DNA of 44,253 nt, taken from positions 1 to 44,253 of the forward strand of contig JAPOVX010000352.1 in the NCBI GenBank assembly GCA_026707935.1, in the 5' to 3' direction. The position numbers were made by a program, and so were the translations under genes. This document shows, one piece after another, positions 1-9,735 of the stretch (its first letter is position 1; the number at the start of each line of letters is the position of its first letter). A model generated the notes under the pieces. That model had not been told where the DNA came from. It made no database searches and saw nothing but the letters and a program-made list of their open reading frames with translations. The stretch is from Paracoccaceae bacterium. GTDB lineage: Bacteria > Pseudomonadota > Alphaproteobacteria > Rhodobacterales > Rhodobacteraceae.

Positions 1-54
1 GGTGGCACGCGATGTCGTCGTCGCCGGCAACTGTTGACGGAGGAAACCGGGAAA

Positions 55-495
55 ATGAGCGCTGACATCACCAAGGGCTTTCGCCTCGCACACACCATGA
101 TGCGTGTGATGGACATGGACAGGTCGATCGAATTCTATTGTGGAATTCTGGGCATGAAAGTGCTGCGCCGCACTGATTATCCCGAAGGCAGGTTCACCAA
201 CACTTTCATCGGATACGGTCCGGAGGCGGAGTTTCCGGCACTCGAGTTGACCACAAACTGGGATCAGCAAGAGCCCTACGAGAAGGGCAATTCCTGGGGT
301 CACATCTGCATAGAGACTCCCGACGTCTACAAGGCCTGCGCGGATCTCGCGGCAGCTGGTGTCAGGATCACCAGGCCACCGGGACCGATGAAGAATGGCA
401 CCCGCGTCATTGCCTTCTGCGAAGATCCGGACGGTTACAAGGTCGAATTGAACGAATCGATTCGGAACCATCTGGCCGGTGAGCGTGCGGATTGA
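55..495 (+). CDS. gloA: Lactoylglutathione lyase (glyoxalase I)
   Basis: Predicted 146-residue cytosolic VOC-fold metalloenzyme that isomerises the methylglyoxal-glutathione hemithioacetal to S-lactoylglutathione. All four metal ligands of the short bacterial glyoxalase I family are visible: His13 (RLAHTM), Glu64 (ALELT), His83 (GHICI) and Glu131 (KVELNE). The EDPDGYK signature precedes the last ligand. Length fits the 135-150 residue GloA family, and the compact form suggests the Ni/Co-type bacterial enzyme (family knowledge). The ATG at 55 was chosen because GGAGG lies about 11 bases upstream; an in-frame TTG at 34 sits ahead of that SD and is less likely. It is followed by 600 bases without a clear gene, so it is probably the end of a transcription unit beginning outside the window. 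Confidence 0.95.
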   Translation: MSADITKGFRLAHTMMRVMDMDRSIEFYCGILGMKVLRRTDYPEGRFTNTFIGYGPEAEFPALELTTNWDQQEPYEKGNSWGHICIETPDVYKACADLAAAGVRITRPPGPMKNGTRVIAFCEDPDGYKVELNESIRNHLAGERAD

Positions 496-1122
496 GCTCT
501 GCGGCATTCCCAAGACCGTGCCTGTGCCGATGAGCGATCTTGAGGACTCATGCCCGGGCAAGGGCGCGCGTTTTGCGTGCCCGCGGTCTGCATCTGCGGC
601 GATACCGTCGATGCGTCGAAAAATGTGCATGTGAACGGATTCGGTGCCTTCACAAGACTTGTCCGCCGAGTTGGGGGGCGGTTCCGGGGGCAGAATCCCG
701 TGCCAAGGAAATTCGGTTCCGTTTCACGATGTCGTCGGCCCTATCCCGGCATTGATCCCGATATCCTCCGGAATAACCGGCGCGACCGTATTGCACGATA
801 TCGATGTATCTGCTGAGCCGAACGGCGGCCGTCTTGATCAGGTACCCAGAAAGATGGGGAGGAAACAGACGAGCATTCCCTGTCACATGGACAATATCCC
901 AAGGCGTGTAAGTCGGAGCCTGGGAGTCGTTGAACGTGAAAACTTCGTCGCCTGACGACGGCGGAATGTTCACTGATCCTGGTGCAGATCTCACAACAAG
1001 ATACCGTCACCACGGCAAGATGTGGGATGTGTCTGCCACGCCACGTCAAACCGTTGTGGCCTTCGACAACATGTGGCATAAATCACCGGAAGGGTTACAA
1101 GACCGGAGGCGGCCGGGACGCC
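496..1122. other. Gene-poor stretch between gloA and the YbjN-like gene
   Basis: About 630 bases with no convincing gene. A minus-strand open frame at 650-994 has a somewhat protein-like stretch (GDEVFTFND, TPWDIVHVTG, LFPPHLSGYL) but no family is recognised and there is no clear start. It may be a remnant. No terminator with a T-run was seen after gloA. Confidence 0.5.
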
Positions 1123-1626
1123 ATGTACAGTGAAGCCACGTGGATTGAATGGGAAAACCTGGGCCCGATAGACCTCGCAGAAGATCTCGCGGAAAACAAC
1201 GACTGGGAATTTGATCGCGTTGACGACGATCAAATCAACTTCGTCGTGGCAGGTCAGTGGAGGCACTATGCCGTATCCCTGGTCATGTCTCACGCCGACG
1301 GTACGTTGCGGTTGCTTTGCTCATTCGATTTGAATCCACCGAAGATACGTCACGCGGCTCTGCGCGAATTGATCTGTCTAGCAAACGATCGCTGTTGGAC
1401 CGGGTCCTTCAGCCACTGTCCCGGGCTGTCGGCCATTGTCTTCCGTTATGGACTGCTGTTGTGCGAAGGAGCCATGGCGACCATGGAGCAGGTCGACGCG
1501 ATCGTGACAAGGTCTGTCGCGACCTGCGAGCGGTATTATCCCGCGTTCCAACTTACGTGCCGTGCCGGAAAGTCCCCGGACGAGGCACTGGAATTGGCGA
1601 TTACCGACGTGAGCGGTTGCGCGTGA
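1123..1626 (+). CDS. YbjN domain-containing protein
   Basis: Predicted 167-residue cytosolic protein resembling the alphaproteobacterial YbjN-domain family, which has a type III secretion chaperone-like fold and no firm biochemical role. Recognition rests on the acidic N-terminal part (WEFDRVDDDQINF), the strand pattern around GQWRHYAVSLVMS and LRLLCSFDLNPP, the ANDRCWTGSFSH segment and the C-terminal CERYYPAFQLT helix. The ATG at 1123 is chosen because a GGAGG-like SD lies at 1105-1109 and the family begins near this point; the frame stays open upstream without similarity. It lies 40 bases before proC on the same strand, an order (YbjN, proC, tRNA-binding protein) common in alphaproteobacteria, so a shared transcript is likely. 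Family assignment is confident, function is not. Confidence 0.85.
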   Translation: MYSEATWIEWENLGPIDLAEDLAENNDWEFDRVDDDQINFVVAGQWRHYAVSLVMSHADGTLRLLCSFDLNPPKIRHAALRELICLANDRCWTGSFSHCPGLSAIVFRYGLLLCEGAMATMEQVDAIVTRSVATCERYYPAFQLTCRAGKSPDEALELAITDVSGCA

Positions 1627-1666
1627 CGTTCGTCGTATTCACGAGTCCGGGGCTTCGTTGTCGCAG

Positions 1667-2491
1667 ATGACGGCTGGCAATGGTTCCGAGACCCGCGTCC
1701 TCTTGTGCGGGTGTGGCAAGATGGGTTCGGCCCTGCTCGATGGTTGGCTGGAATCCGGAATAGGTCCGGACAAGATTCAGATCATTGAGCCATTTCCGTC
1801 CGAACGGCTGATGTCGATCTCCAATGACAGGGGCCTCGCCGTCAATCCGCCGGTGATCCGAAATCCTTCGGTCTGCGTCATCGCGGTGAAGCCGCAATCG
1901 ATGGATCCCGTGCTCGAATACCTGACGGGTCTCAACCTGCGCGGTACCCTTATCCTTTCGATCGCGGCCGGCGTCAGGATTGCGCGATTCGAATCTGCAT
2001 TTTCCGGCGGGACACCGGTAATCCGGGCAATGCCCAACACGCCGGCCGCCATCGGGCTCGGGATAACCGCGATCATCGGCAACGGAAGTGTTGATGACCG
2101 TCACCTGGCAACAGCGACCATGCTGCTCGACGCCGTCGGCGCGACAGTGCGGGTCCGGTCTGAAGACGACATGGATACCGTAACGGCGATTTCAGGCTCG
2201 GGACCAGCCTACGTGTTCCTCCTGATCGAGGCGCTGGCCGAGGCGGGCGAGAGGCGCGGGCTGTCCGAACAGATGTCCCTGGATCTTGCCATGTTGACCG
2301 TGTTCGGGGCGGCGACCCTGGCGAGCGGCTCGGTGCGGACCCCGGAACAGCTGCGTAACGATGTCACGTCTCCGAATGGGACGACTGCAGCCGCGCTCGA
2401 CGTCTTGCTCGAGGAAGGGTCGGGATTGCCGGCACTCATGGAACGGGCCGTCGAAGCCGCGGAAGCGCGCAGCCGGGAACTTGGCGGATGA
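1667..2491 (+). CDS. proC: Pyrroline-5-carboxylate reductase
   Basis: Cytosolic enzyme of the last step of proline synthesis, reducing 1-pyrroline-5-carboxylate with NAD(P)H. The 274-residue protein has the N-terminal Rossmann motif (LLCGCGKMGSAL), the conserved AVKPQ and RAMPNTPA motifs and the C-terminal substrate-binding signature around SGSGPAYVF and the NDVTSPNGTT segment. In the Rossmann motif the first glycine pair reads GCGKMG, as in the family. Start ATG at 1667; a TTG nine bases upstream is also in frame. It sits between the YbjN-like gene and the CsaA-like gene, all co-directional and closely spaced, so it is probably an operon member. Length is typical and no defects are seen. Confidence 0.96.
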   Translation: MTAGNGSETRVLLCGCGKMGSALLDGWLESGIGPDKIQIIEPFPSERLMSISNDRGLAVNPPVIRNPSVCVIAVKPQSMDPVLEYLTGLNLRGTLILSIAAGVRIARFESAFSGGTPVIRAMPNTPAAIGLGITAIIGNGSVDDRHLATATMLLDAVGATVRVRSEDDMDTVTAISGSGPAYVFLLIEALAEAGERRGLSEQMSLDLAMLTVFGAATLASGSVRTPEQLRNDVTSPNGTTAAALDVLLEEGSGLPALMERAVEAAEARSRELGG

Positions 2492-2549
2492 AACCGGTCG
2501 GCCGTTCGAAGGCAGCCGATCGTCCGGGCTTGATGAACGGGAGCGCGCC

Positions 2550-2897
2550 GTGAAGAAGGAACCGGAAATCACCATTGACGACTTCATGAAAGTCGACATC
2601 AGGGTGGGCAGGGTCGTACGAGCAGAGCCCTTTCCGGAAGCCCGCAAGCCGTCCTGCCGCTTGAGAATCGACTTCGGGCCGGATTTTGGCGAACGCAGGT
2701 CTTCGGCCGCAATTGCCGTACGATATTCTCCCGAAGCGTTGACCGGGCGGCTGGTACTAGCCGTCGTCAATCTTCCCGCCCGGCAAGTTGGCCCTGTTCG
2801 CTCGGAGGTGCTCGTGCTTGGCGTTCTCGACTGCGACGATGAAGTCATACTTGTCGCGCCTGACCGGGACGTGCGGCCAGGCAGCAGGCTGCATTGA
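2550..2897 (+). CDS. CsaA-like tRNA-binding domain protein
   Basis: Predicted 115-residue OB-fold protein of the CsaA/EMAP-II tRNA-binding family. It aligns end to end from memory with Bacillus CsaA: the IDDFMKVDIRVG start, FPEARKPS, RIDFGPDFG, AVRYSPE, LAVVNLPAR and SEVLVLGVL segments are all present in order. CsaA dimers bind tRNA and have been called secretion chaperones; the role in proteobacteria is unclear. A GTG at 2550 is taken as start because GGGAG at 2539-2543 is six bases upstream and the conserved domain begins just after it. An upstream in-frame extension overlaps proC and carries no similarity. It is 58 bases after proC and is probably the last gene of that transcript. Confidence 0.9.
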   Translation: MKKEPEITIDDFMKVDIRVGRVVRAEPFPEARKPSCRLRIDFGPDFGERRSSAAIAVRYSPEALTGRLVLAVVNLPARQVGPVRSEVLVLGVLDCDDEVILVAPDRDVRPGSRLH

Positions 2898-3379
2898 ATT
2901 GACCCGGCGCGACCCAAAATCCTCCCGGCAAGGCCAGTACCCGAAGACGTGGTTTCGGCGGCATCCCGGATCATGGGCGTCACAGTTCGAAAAGGCGTCG
3001 TGGCGCCTTCGAAACAGGATATGTCCCACGCGCCGGGTGCTTTCGACGGCGTCATTCCGACCCTCGCCGACCTGCCTGACGCCAACACGTTGATCGAAAG
3101 GCCGAAAAGAGGGCTGAATCCTGGCCAATTCCCCGACGCGGCACAACCATATCGGCGTTCTGGCAGCACGTGATGGAGGAGGTGTTGCCTCGAACACACC
3201 TGGTTCCCTCACCGGTGCCATCGCCGATACCAACATCCTTTTAATTCTGATGACAGCGTGCCGGCCGGGATGTCCCGGATCGGGCGAACTGAGTTTCTGC
3301 CGGTTATTGCGGTCAAATTCGGCGGGCGGAACAGGCTGGTCCGGGCCGGTCCCGATGTGAAACCAGCGCGATGTCCGGT
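2898..3379. other. Convergent gap between csaA-like gene and tdk
   Basis: About 480 bases between convergent genes. Both strands have open frames, but none shows a recognisable family, a good SD or a start. No clear hairpin with T-run was found. I see nothing that can be named here. Confidence 0.5.
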
Positions 3380-3967
3380 TCACTCAAGGAAATCGCCGAC
3401 TGCTTCCCGCCAGTGTCGACGGCAAAGCGACGTATAGGTCTCGGTCCCGCCGATCTGTATCTGTTCGCCTTCGGTCAGGACATTGCCTTCGGCATCCTGG
3501 CGTACGACCATGGTCGCTTTTCTCCCGCAAAAACATATAGTTCTGCATTCTCTCAGATCGTCGGCGATCGCGAGAAGTTCCGCGGAACCGGGAAAGAGCT
3601 TCCCTCGAAAGTCAACCCGAAGCCCGTAGCACATGACCGGAATCAGGAGATCGTCGGCCACACGCGCGAGTTGCCGGACCTGCTCCCTGGTCAGGAACTG
3701 GGCCTCGTCGACGAAGACGCACGCCAGTGAACTCCTTTTCATGCGGCGTTCGATCAACGCGAAAAGGTCGGTGGAATCTCCGAAGGAATCCGACCTGTTC
3801 TCGATCCCGATCCGTGACAGGATCTGGTTCGGCTGGCCCCGGTCATCGGCCTCGGATGTCAGGAGAAAGGTTTCCATGCCCCGCTCCCTGTAATTGTAGG
3901 ATGCCTGCAGGAGCAACGTCGACTTTCCGGCGTTCATTGTCGCGTAGTGAAAATAGAGTTTCGCCAT
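3380..3967 (-). CDS. tdk: Thymidine kinase
   Basis: Type II thymidine kinase (195 residues), a cytosolic salvage enzyme that phosphorylates thymidine with ATP. It has the P-loop variant TMNAGKST at residues 10-17, the Walker-B-like VFVDEAQF segment and the lasso-domain zinc ligands: a CFCG pair and a C-x2-H (CRRH) near the C terminus. The YTSLC motif that binds the thymine base in this family is present as ETYTSLC. Length is normal. It lies 223 bases downstream of carB on the same strand and may have its own promoter there; two AACCGGTT palindromes lie in that gap (4015-4022 and 4041-4048). Confidence 0.95.
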   Translation of the reverse strand: MAKLYFHYATMNAGKSTLLLQASYNYRERGMETFLLTSEADDRGQPNQILSRIGIENRSDSFGDSTDLFALIERRMKRSSLACVFVDEAQFLTREQVRQLARVADDLLIPVMCYGLRVDFRGKLFPGSAELLAIADDLRECRTICFCGRKATMVVRQDAEGNVLTEGEQIQIGGTETYTSLCRRHWREAVGDFLE

Positions 3968-4014
3968 TTGACTCCCTTGTTGGATCGCGACGGACTCGTT
4001 TGGATGACGCAGTT

Positions 4015-4048
4015 AACCGGTTTTGCTGATTCCGATCAACAACCGGTT
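4015..4048. repeat. Twin AACCGGTT palindromes upstream of tdk
   Basis: Two identical 8-base palindromes AACCGGTT at 4015-4022 and 4041-4048, 26 bases centre to centre, 48-81 bases upstream of the tdk start. They could be paired operator half sites or pair with each other as an 8-bp stem with an 18-base loop. Short GC-rich palindromes also arise by chance. Confidence 0.35.
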
Positions 4049-4190
4049 CGGAATACTCGGGTTTCCATCATCGCGTCGCCGCCTCCGAAACGACGCCGGA
4101 ATCGGTCCGGATCACGGAACGGGATGCCGGAAAGGTCCTTCCGGGCAAACCGGTGCGCGGCCGGGGATGTCGTGGTGCGTCCACAGGCCC

Positions 4191-7100
4191 TCAGTAAGCC
4201 TGCAAGGGCTTGACCCCGAGGTCGCCTTCCTGGCTGGCCTGGATAGCCAGCGACGCCGCATATGCGGCTCGTGCAGTGGTAAAATACGGGATGCCCTCGG
4301 CGAGTGCGACCGCCCGCAGGGATTGGCTGTCGCGCACCGACTGACGGCCGTCACTGGTATTCATGATCACATCGATCTGCTGATCCAGTATCCGGTCAAC
4401 GATATTGGGCTTTCCTTCGTGAACCTTTCTCACGACCTCGCATTCAATACCGGATGCGTCGAGAAAAGCTGCGGTCCCCCGGGTCGCGATCAGCAGAAAC
4501 CCGAGGTCGACGAGAAGGCGAACCGCGTCAACCAGCAACCGGGTCTTGTCCGCATCCCGGAAGGAAACGAAGACGTTGCCCCGCCGCGGCAGACTGGATC
4601 CGGCCCCGATCTGGGCCTTGAGGAACGCACGGGCAAAGCTGTTGTCGATGCCCATGACCTCACCTGTCGAACGCATTTCCGGTCCCAGCAAGGTGTCGAC
4701 GCCCGGGAACCGGTTGAACGGCAGAACGACTTCCTTGACGGCAAAATACGGCAACTCTGGGGACTTCAGATCCATTTTGGACAGTTCGGCTCCGGCCATC
4801 AGCCGTGCTGCGATCGCCGCGACCGGTGAACCGACGGCCTTCGCCACGAATGGCACCGTCCTCGATGCCCTGGGATTGACTTCAAGGATATAGATGTCGC
4901 TGTCCCTGACCGCGAACTGGACATTCATGAGCCCGACGACCGCCAATGCGCGCGCCAGTTTTTCCGACTGGTCCATCAGTTCCCGCACGATCGGCGGTTG
5001 GAGCGAATGCGGGGGCAGGGAGCAGGCGCTGTCGCCCGAATGAACGCCGGCTTCCTCGATATGCTGCATGACACCGGCTATGTGGACATCTTTCCCGTCC
5101 GACAGGGCATCGACATCGACCTCGATGGCATCGGCCAGGAAACTGTCGAGGAGAACCGGGCTGTCACCGCTCGCAACGACCGCATCGGAAATGTACCGTT
5201 TCAACTGGTCTTCGTCCCGCACGATCTCCATGGCCCGTCCTCCAAGCACGTAGGACGGGCGGATGACCAGGGGATATCCGAGTGATCTTGCGCCCGAGAT
5301 CGCTTCCTCGGGAGACCGCGCGATGACATTGTCCGGTTGTCGAAGGCCAATTTCGCCCAGGAGTTTCTGGAATCTTTCCCGGTCTTCGGCCAGATCGATT
5401 GCGTCAGGCGAGGTTCCGAGAATGCCGATTCCCTCCGCCTCGAGCGCCCGCGCCAGTTTCAGCGGCGTCTGCCCGCCGAATTGCACGATAACCCCGAGCA
5501 GCGTTCCGTTGGAACGTTCGATTCTCAGTATCTCCAGAACGTGTTCAAGCGTCAGGGGCTCAAAGTAGAGGCGGTCGGAAGTGTCATAGTCCGTACTGAC
5601 GGTTTCCGGGTTACAGTTGACCATGATCGTCTCGAAACCCGATTTCGACAACGAGAAACAGGCATGGCAGCAACAGTAGTCGAACTCGATTCCCTGTCCG
5701 ATGCGAATCGGGCCGCCGCCCAGGATCACGATCTTTTTTCGGTCAGTCGGCCATGACTCGCATTCGACCTCTTCCATGGCCGGTGATTCGTATGTCGAAT
5801 ACATGTAGGGCGTCCGGGACTCGAACTCTGCCGCACATGTATCTATCCGCTTGAACGTGGCCTCGACTCCGAGGCGCAATCGATGGCGGCGTACGTCCGC
5901 CTCATCGATTCCCGTCAAGGTCGAGAGGCGGGCGTCTGTAAACCCGAATGACTTGACGCGTCTCATGCCGGAACCGGTCCGAGGAAGGCCGACCCGGCGC
6001 ACCTGTTCCTCGACATCCACGATTTCCCGGATCCGGCCGAGGAACCACGGATCGAAGGCGGTCACATCGTGGATGGCGTCGTCGTCGACGCCGTGGCGCA
6101 TGGCCTGGGCGATCAGCCGCAAACGGTCCGGTGTCCGCGCGGCGAGCGCCTTGATGACCGACGAATGATCCGGTGCACCGTCGATTCGGATTTCGTCAAA
6201 CCCCGTCAGGCCGGATTCGGTCGACGCGAGCGCCTTTTGCATGCTCTCGTGAATCGTGCGCCCGACGGCCATCACTTCGCCGACGGACTTCATTGCGGTG
6301 GTCAGGACGGGAGCGGACGAAGGAAACTTTTCAAATGCAAATCGCGGGATCTTGGTGACCACAAAGTCGATCGCCGGCTCAAAGGAGGCCGGCGTGACCC
6401 CGGTAATGTCGTTGTCGAGTTCGTCAAGCGTATAGCCCACCGCGAGTTTCGCGGCGATTTTCGCAATCGGAAAGCCGGTTGCCTTGGACGCAAGCGCCGA
6501 AGAACGGGAAACGCGAGGGTTCATTTCTATGATCACCATGCGGCCGTCGTCGGGATTGACGGCCCATTGGACGTTCGAGCCGCCGGTCTCGACGCCGATT
6601 TCGCGAAGAACCTCGATCGAGAGGCTTCGCATGCGCTGGTATTCCTTGTCCGTGAGCGTAAGGGCAGGGGCGACCGTGACGCTGTCGCCCGTGTGAATTC
6701 CCATCGGGTCCACGTTCTCGATCGAACAGACGATGATGGCATTGTCCGCGACGTCGCGAACGACCTCCATCTCGAATTCCTTCCAGCCAAGCAGGCTTTC
6801 GTCGATCAGGATCTGCCCTGCCGGCGACGTCTTGAGCCCGGCCCGGCATACTTCCTCGTACTCGCTGCGATTGTACGCGACACCGCCCCCCGTGCCCCCG
6901 AGCGTGAAGGCGGGACGAACAATTGCCGGCAGTCCGACGAGGTCGATCGCTGCCATGGCTTCATCCAGCGAGTGGGCAATCGATGCACGCGGGCTTTCGA
7001 TTCCGATGCGTGCCATCGCTTCGCGAAATTTCTGGCGATCTTCGGCCTTTTCGATGGCCTCCCGCCGCGCGCCGATCAGTTCGACCCCGAATTTTTCCAG

Positions 7101-7421
7101 GATCCCGCGATCGTCGACCTCGAGAGCGGTATTCAGTCCGGTTTGTCCGCCCATTGTCGGCAGAAGTGCGTCCGGGCGTTCGATCGCAATGATTTTCTCG
7201 ACGGTTTCCGCCGTGACCGGCTCGACGTAGGTGGCATCAGCTGTCTCCGGATCCGTCATGATGGTTGCCGGATTCGAATTGACCAGGATCAGCCGGTATC
7301 CTTCCTCGCGCAGGGCCTTGCAGGCCTGGGTGCCCGAGTAGTCGAATTCGCATGCCTGCCCGATAACGATAGGTCCTGCACCGATGACCATGATCGATTC
7401 TAGATCAGTACGCTTCGGCAT
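4191..7421 (-). CDS. carB: Carbamoyl-phosphate synthase large subunit
   Basis: Large subunit (1076 residues) of the glutamine-hydrolysing carbamoyl-phosphate synthase, which makes carbamoyl phosphate for arginine and pyrimidines together with CarA. Two homologous ATP-grasp halves are clear. The first begins with [19 protein letters not shown] and the second with [18 protein letters not shown]. Each has the NxNPxT motif ([10 protein letters not shown] and [10 protein letters not shown]) and the metal-binding [11 protein letters not shown] or [11 protein letters not shown] segments. The C-terminal part is the MGS-like allosteric domain. ATG at 7421 (MPKRTDL) matches the usual start; an ATG-less extension to 7448 is unlikely. 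carA is not in the window. It is divergent from aspS across about 470 bases. Confidence 0.98.
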   Translation of the reverse strand: MPKRTDLESIMVIGAGPIVIGQACEFDYSGTQACKALREEGYRLILVNSNPATIMTDPETADATYVEPVTAETVEKIIAIERPDALLPTMGGQTGLNTALEVDDRGILEKFGVELIGARREAIEKAEDRQKFREAMARIGIESPRASIAHSLDEAMAAIDLVGLPAIVRPAFTLGGTGGGVAYNRSEYEEVCRAGLKTSPAGQILIDESLLGWKEFEMEVVRDVADNAIIVCSIENVDPMGIHTGDSVTVAPALTLTDKEYQRMRSLSIEVLREIGVETGGSNVQWAVNPDDGRMVIIEMNPRVSRSSALASKATGFPIAKIAAKLAVGYTLDELDNDITGVTPASFEPAIDFVVTKIPRFAFEKFPSSAPVLTTAMKSVGEVMAVGRTIHESMQKALASTESGLTGFDEIRIDGAPDHSSVIKALAARTPDRLRLIAQAMRHGVDDDAIHDVTAFDPWFLGRIREIVDVEEQVRRVGLPRTGSGMRRVKSFGFTDARLSTLTGIDEADVRRHRLRLGVEATFKRIDTCAAEFESRTPYMYSTYESPAMEEVECESWPTDRKKIVILGGGPIRIGQGIEFDYCCCHACFSLSKSGFETIMVNCNPETVSTDYDTSDRLYFEPLTLEHVLEILRIERSNGTLLGVIVQFGGQTPLKLARALEAEGIGILGTSPDAIDLAEDRERFQKLLGEIGLRQPDNVIARSPEEAISGARSLGYPLVIRPSYVLGGRAMEIVRDEDQLKRYISDAVVASGDSPVLLDSFLADAIEVDVDALSDGKDVHIAGVMQHIEEAGVHSGDSACSLPPHSLQPPIVRELMDQSEKLARALAVVGLMNVQFAVRDSDIYILEVNPRASRTVPFVAKAVGSPVAAIAARLMAGAELSKMDLKSPELPYFAVKEVVLPFNRFPGVDTLLGPEMRSTGEVMGIDNSFARAFLKAQIGAGSSLPRRGNVFVSFRDADKTRLLVDAVRLLVDLGFLLIATRGTAAFLDASGIECEVVRKVHEGKPNIVDRILDQQIDVIMNTSDGRQSVRDSQSLRAVALAEGIPYFTTARAAYAASLAIQASQEGDLGVKPLQAY

Positions 7422-7889
7422 TTCCTGGCCATGTCTCCTGTTGCTCACATCCCGACCGAGGCCGCGAGACCGCGTTGCTTATAGACTTGTGTCGCTCGCA
7501 AACAAGCACCTGATGGCGGAGGGCACGCGCCTCGCATTGACGGCATCGCTGTGCCTTCGGCAAAAGCATTCCCGAACGGATTGTTCCATTCCCGCGGCAA
7601 CGATGCCTCGGGAAACGCGATCGGACAGGGGGCGAGGCCACCGGAAATGTCCGGCATTGCGTCCTCTCCCCGGCTTGATTTGAACCTGTCCGATCCCTTG
7701 TGAAACCGGGATGATGGCCCACCTCCGGCGAATCGGCACGTGACGGCACTTGACAACGACCGTTGGAGGGAATGAAACGCAGGCCGCGGGAAGGCCCCGG
7801 GACGGCAACGGAATGTCGCCCAAGGTCTCTCCGACCCGGAGGCAGGTGGACACCTGCCTGGCGCCAACAGGATCAAGGGATCCGACGAC
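7422..7889. other. Divergent carB/aspS intergenic region
   Basis: About 470 bases between divergent carB and aspS, so promoters for both should lie here. No recognisable gene is present. The one conspicuous element is a 20-base near-perfect palindrome just upstream of aspS (7840-7859). No tRNA-like cloverleaf was found. Confidence 0.6.
7840..7859. promoter_or_regulatory. Palindrome 30 bases upstream of aspS
   Basis: Two 9-base inverted arms, AGGCAGGTG and CACCTGCCT, separated by GA, end 30 bases before the aspS start codon. It could be a repressor operator or an RNA hairpin in the aspS leader. It has no T-run, so it is not an intrinsic terminator. The role is inferred from symmetry and position only. 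Confidence 0.45.
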
Positions 7890-9683
7890 ATGCATATGTA
7901 TCGCTCGCATACCTGTTCGGAACTCGGAATTTCCGACGTCGGGAAGACCGTCCGGCTATCCGGGTGGGTTCAGAGGGTACGCGATCATGGCGGACTCCTG
8001 TTCGTCGACCTGCGCGATCACTACGGCGTTACCCAGATTCTGGCGGACCCTGACAGCGATGCGTTTCACCAGGTCGAGGCGCTTCGTTCGGAGTGGGTTA
8101 TCCGGATCGACGGGGAGGTCAGGGCCAGGTCACCCGAGCTGGTCAATCCGAAGATCGAGACTGGCGAAATCGAAGTGTTCATTCGATCACTGGACGTTCT
8201 CAGCAAGGCGGATGAGCTGCCCTTGCCGGTTTTCGGAGATCACGACTACCCGGAAGAAACGCGCCTCCGGTACAGGTTTCTCGACCTCAGGCGGCAGCGG
8301 CTGCACGCGAACATGATGCTGCGTTCTGCGGTCATTTCGTCGCTCAGGCACAGGATGGTCGAGCAGGGTTTCAGCGAATTCCAGACGCCGGTCATTGCCA
8401 CGTCGTCACCCGAGGGTGCACGGGATTTCCTGGTTCCCTCGCGATTGCATCCCGGAAAATTCTACGCGCTGCCGCAGGCTCCCCAACTGTTCAAGCAACT
8501 GATCATGGTTGCAGGTTTCGACAAGTACTTTCAGATTGCCCCGTGTTTCCGGGATGAAGACCCCCGTGCCGACCGTTCACCCGCGGATTTCTATCAACTC
8601 GACATGGAAATGAGTTTCGTGACGCAGGACGACGTGCTCGAGACGATCGAACCGGTAATCCGGGGGGTGTTCGAAGAATTCGGCGACGGGCTTCCGGTAA
8701 CCGCAGACATTCCAAGGATCGCCTACCGAGACGCGATGAACTTGTATGGTACGGACAAGCCCGATCTCAGGAATCCCCTGAAGATGCAGGTGGTCTCGGA
8801 GCATTTTGCCGGTTCGGGCTTTCGCGTGTTCGCATCGCTTCTTCAACGTCCCGGCACCGAAGTGCGTGCGATTCCGGCCCCCGGGGGCGGTTCGCGCCGT
8901 TTCTGCGACCGCATGGATTCATACGCACGATCCGAAGGGCTGCCTGGAATGGGGTACATTTTCTGGCGCCGGATGCCCGACAACCCCGATTGCGTCGAAG
9001 GCGCGGGTCCGTTGGCCAGGAACATCGGCCCCGAACGTACGGAGGCGATCCGGGTCCAACTGGATCTCGGCGTCGGAGATGCGGCATTTTTCCTGGGAGG
9101 CGTCCCCGCGACGTTCGAAGAAGTCGCGGCCAGGGCTAGAGACGTCATCGGCAAGGAACTGAAACTGACCGACGTGGAGAGATTCGAGCTTTGCTGGATC
9201 GTCGACTTTCCCATGTACGAAAAGGACCGGGACTCGGGCAGGATCGATTTCAGCCACAACCCGTTTTCGATGCCCCAGGGGGGCAGGGAAGTCCTCGAGA
9301 ATTCGGACCCTCTCGACGTGCTCGGGTACCAGTACGACCTGGTCTGCAATGGTAACGAACTGGTTTCAGGGGCAATTCGCAATCACGAGGTCGACATCAT
9401 GCGCCTGGCATTCAACATAGCGGGATACGATGATGAAGAGGTCGAAGCGAGGTTCGGCGGGCTCGGCCGGGCATTTTCCTATGGCGCGCCGCCACATGGT
9501 GGATGCGCCGCCGGAATAGACCGGCTTGTCATGCTGCTGGCCGGAGAGACGTCGATTCGCGAGGTTATCATGTTCCCGATGAATCAGCGGGCCGAGGATC
9601 TCATGATGGGAGGGCCGACCGAACCGACGAACGCGCAACTTCGGGAACTCGGATTGCAGGTCGTACCCCGGGACAAGAATTGA
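7890..9683 (+). CDS. aspS: Aspartyl-tRNA synthetase
   Basis: Class II aminoacyl-tRNA synthetase of 597 residues, the bacterial type with an N-terminal OB-fold anticodon-binding domain, a GAD insertion domain and the catalytic core. Motif 2 is visible as [10 protein letters not shown] and motif 3 as [10 protein letters not shown]. The OB-fold carries RVRDHGG. The His of DHGG becomes residue 31 if translation starts at the second ATG (7896), the position known from Pseudomonas work as a determinant of non-discriminating AspRS, which also charges tRNA-Asn. That predicts a GatCAB amidotransferase elsewhere in the genome. ATG at 7890 has an AAGGGA SD about nine bases upstream, and 7896 is equally possible. 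Confidence 0.97.
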   Translation: MHMYRSHTCSELGISDVGKTVRLSGWVQRVRDHGGLLFVDLRDHYGVTQILADPDSDAFHQVEALRSEWVIRIDGEVRARSPELVNPKIETGEIEVFIRSLDVLSKADELPLPVFGDHDYPEETRLRYRFLDLRRQRLHANMMLRSAVISSLRHRMVEQGFSEFQTPVIATSSPEGARDFLVPSRLHPGKFYALPQAPQLFKQLIMVAGFDKYFQIAPCFRDEDPRADRSPADFYQLDMEMSFVTQDDVLETIEPVIRGVFEEFGDGLPVTADIPRIAYRDAMNLYGTDKPDLRNPLKMQVVSEHFAGSGFRVFASLLQRPGTEVRAIPAPGGGSRRFCDRMDSYARSEGLPGMGYIFWRRMPDNPDCVEGAGPLARNIGPERTEAIRVQLDLGVGDAAFFLGGVPATFEEVAARARDVIGKELKLTDVERFELCWIVDFPMYEKDRDSGRIDFSHNPFSMPQGGREVLENSDPLDVLGYQYDLVCNGNELVSGAIRNHEVDIMRLAFNIAGYDDEEVEARFGGLGRAFSYGAPPHGGCAAGIDRLVMLLAGETSIREVIMFPMNQRAEDLMMGGPTEPTNAQLRELGLQVVPRDKN

Positions 9684-9735
9684 ACAGGGCCATGGCGAAG
9701 CCGGGCGACCGGGAAGGGGCTCACTTGACGACCGC

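Noticed and set aside
496-1122. tRNA or small RNA gene in the gap
   Set aside because: No T-loop-like GTTCGANNC with matching acceptor stem and no hairpin plus T-run was found.
2192-3199. 335-codon minus-strand open frame over proC 3' end and csaA-like gene
   Set aside because: It runs antisense to two clear genes and has a Ser/Arg-rich composition typical of shadow frames.
6069-7403. 444-codon plus-strand frame inside carB
   Set aside because: It is antisense to the ATP-grasp domains of carB, which are clearly coding; Arg/Asp-rich shadow.
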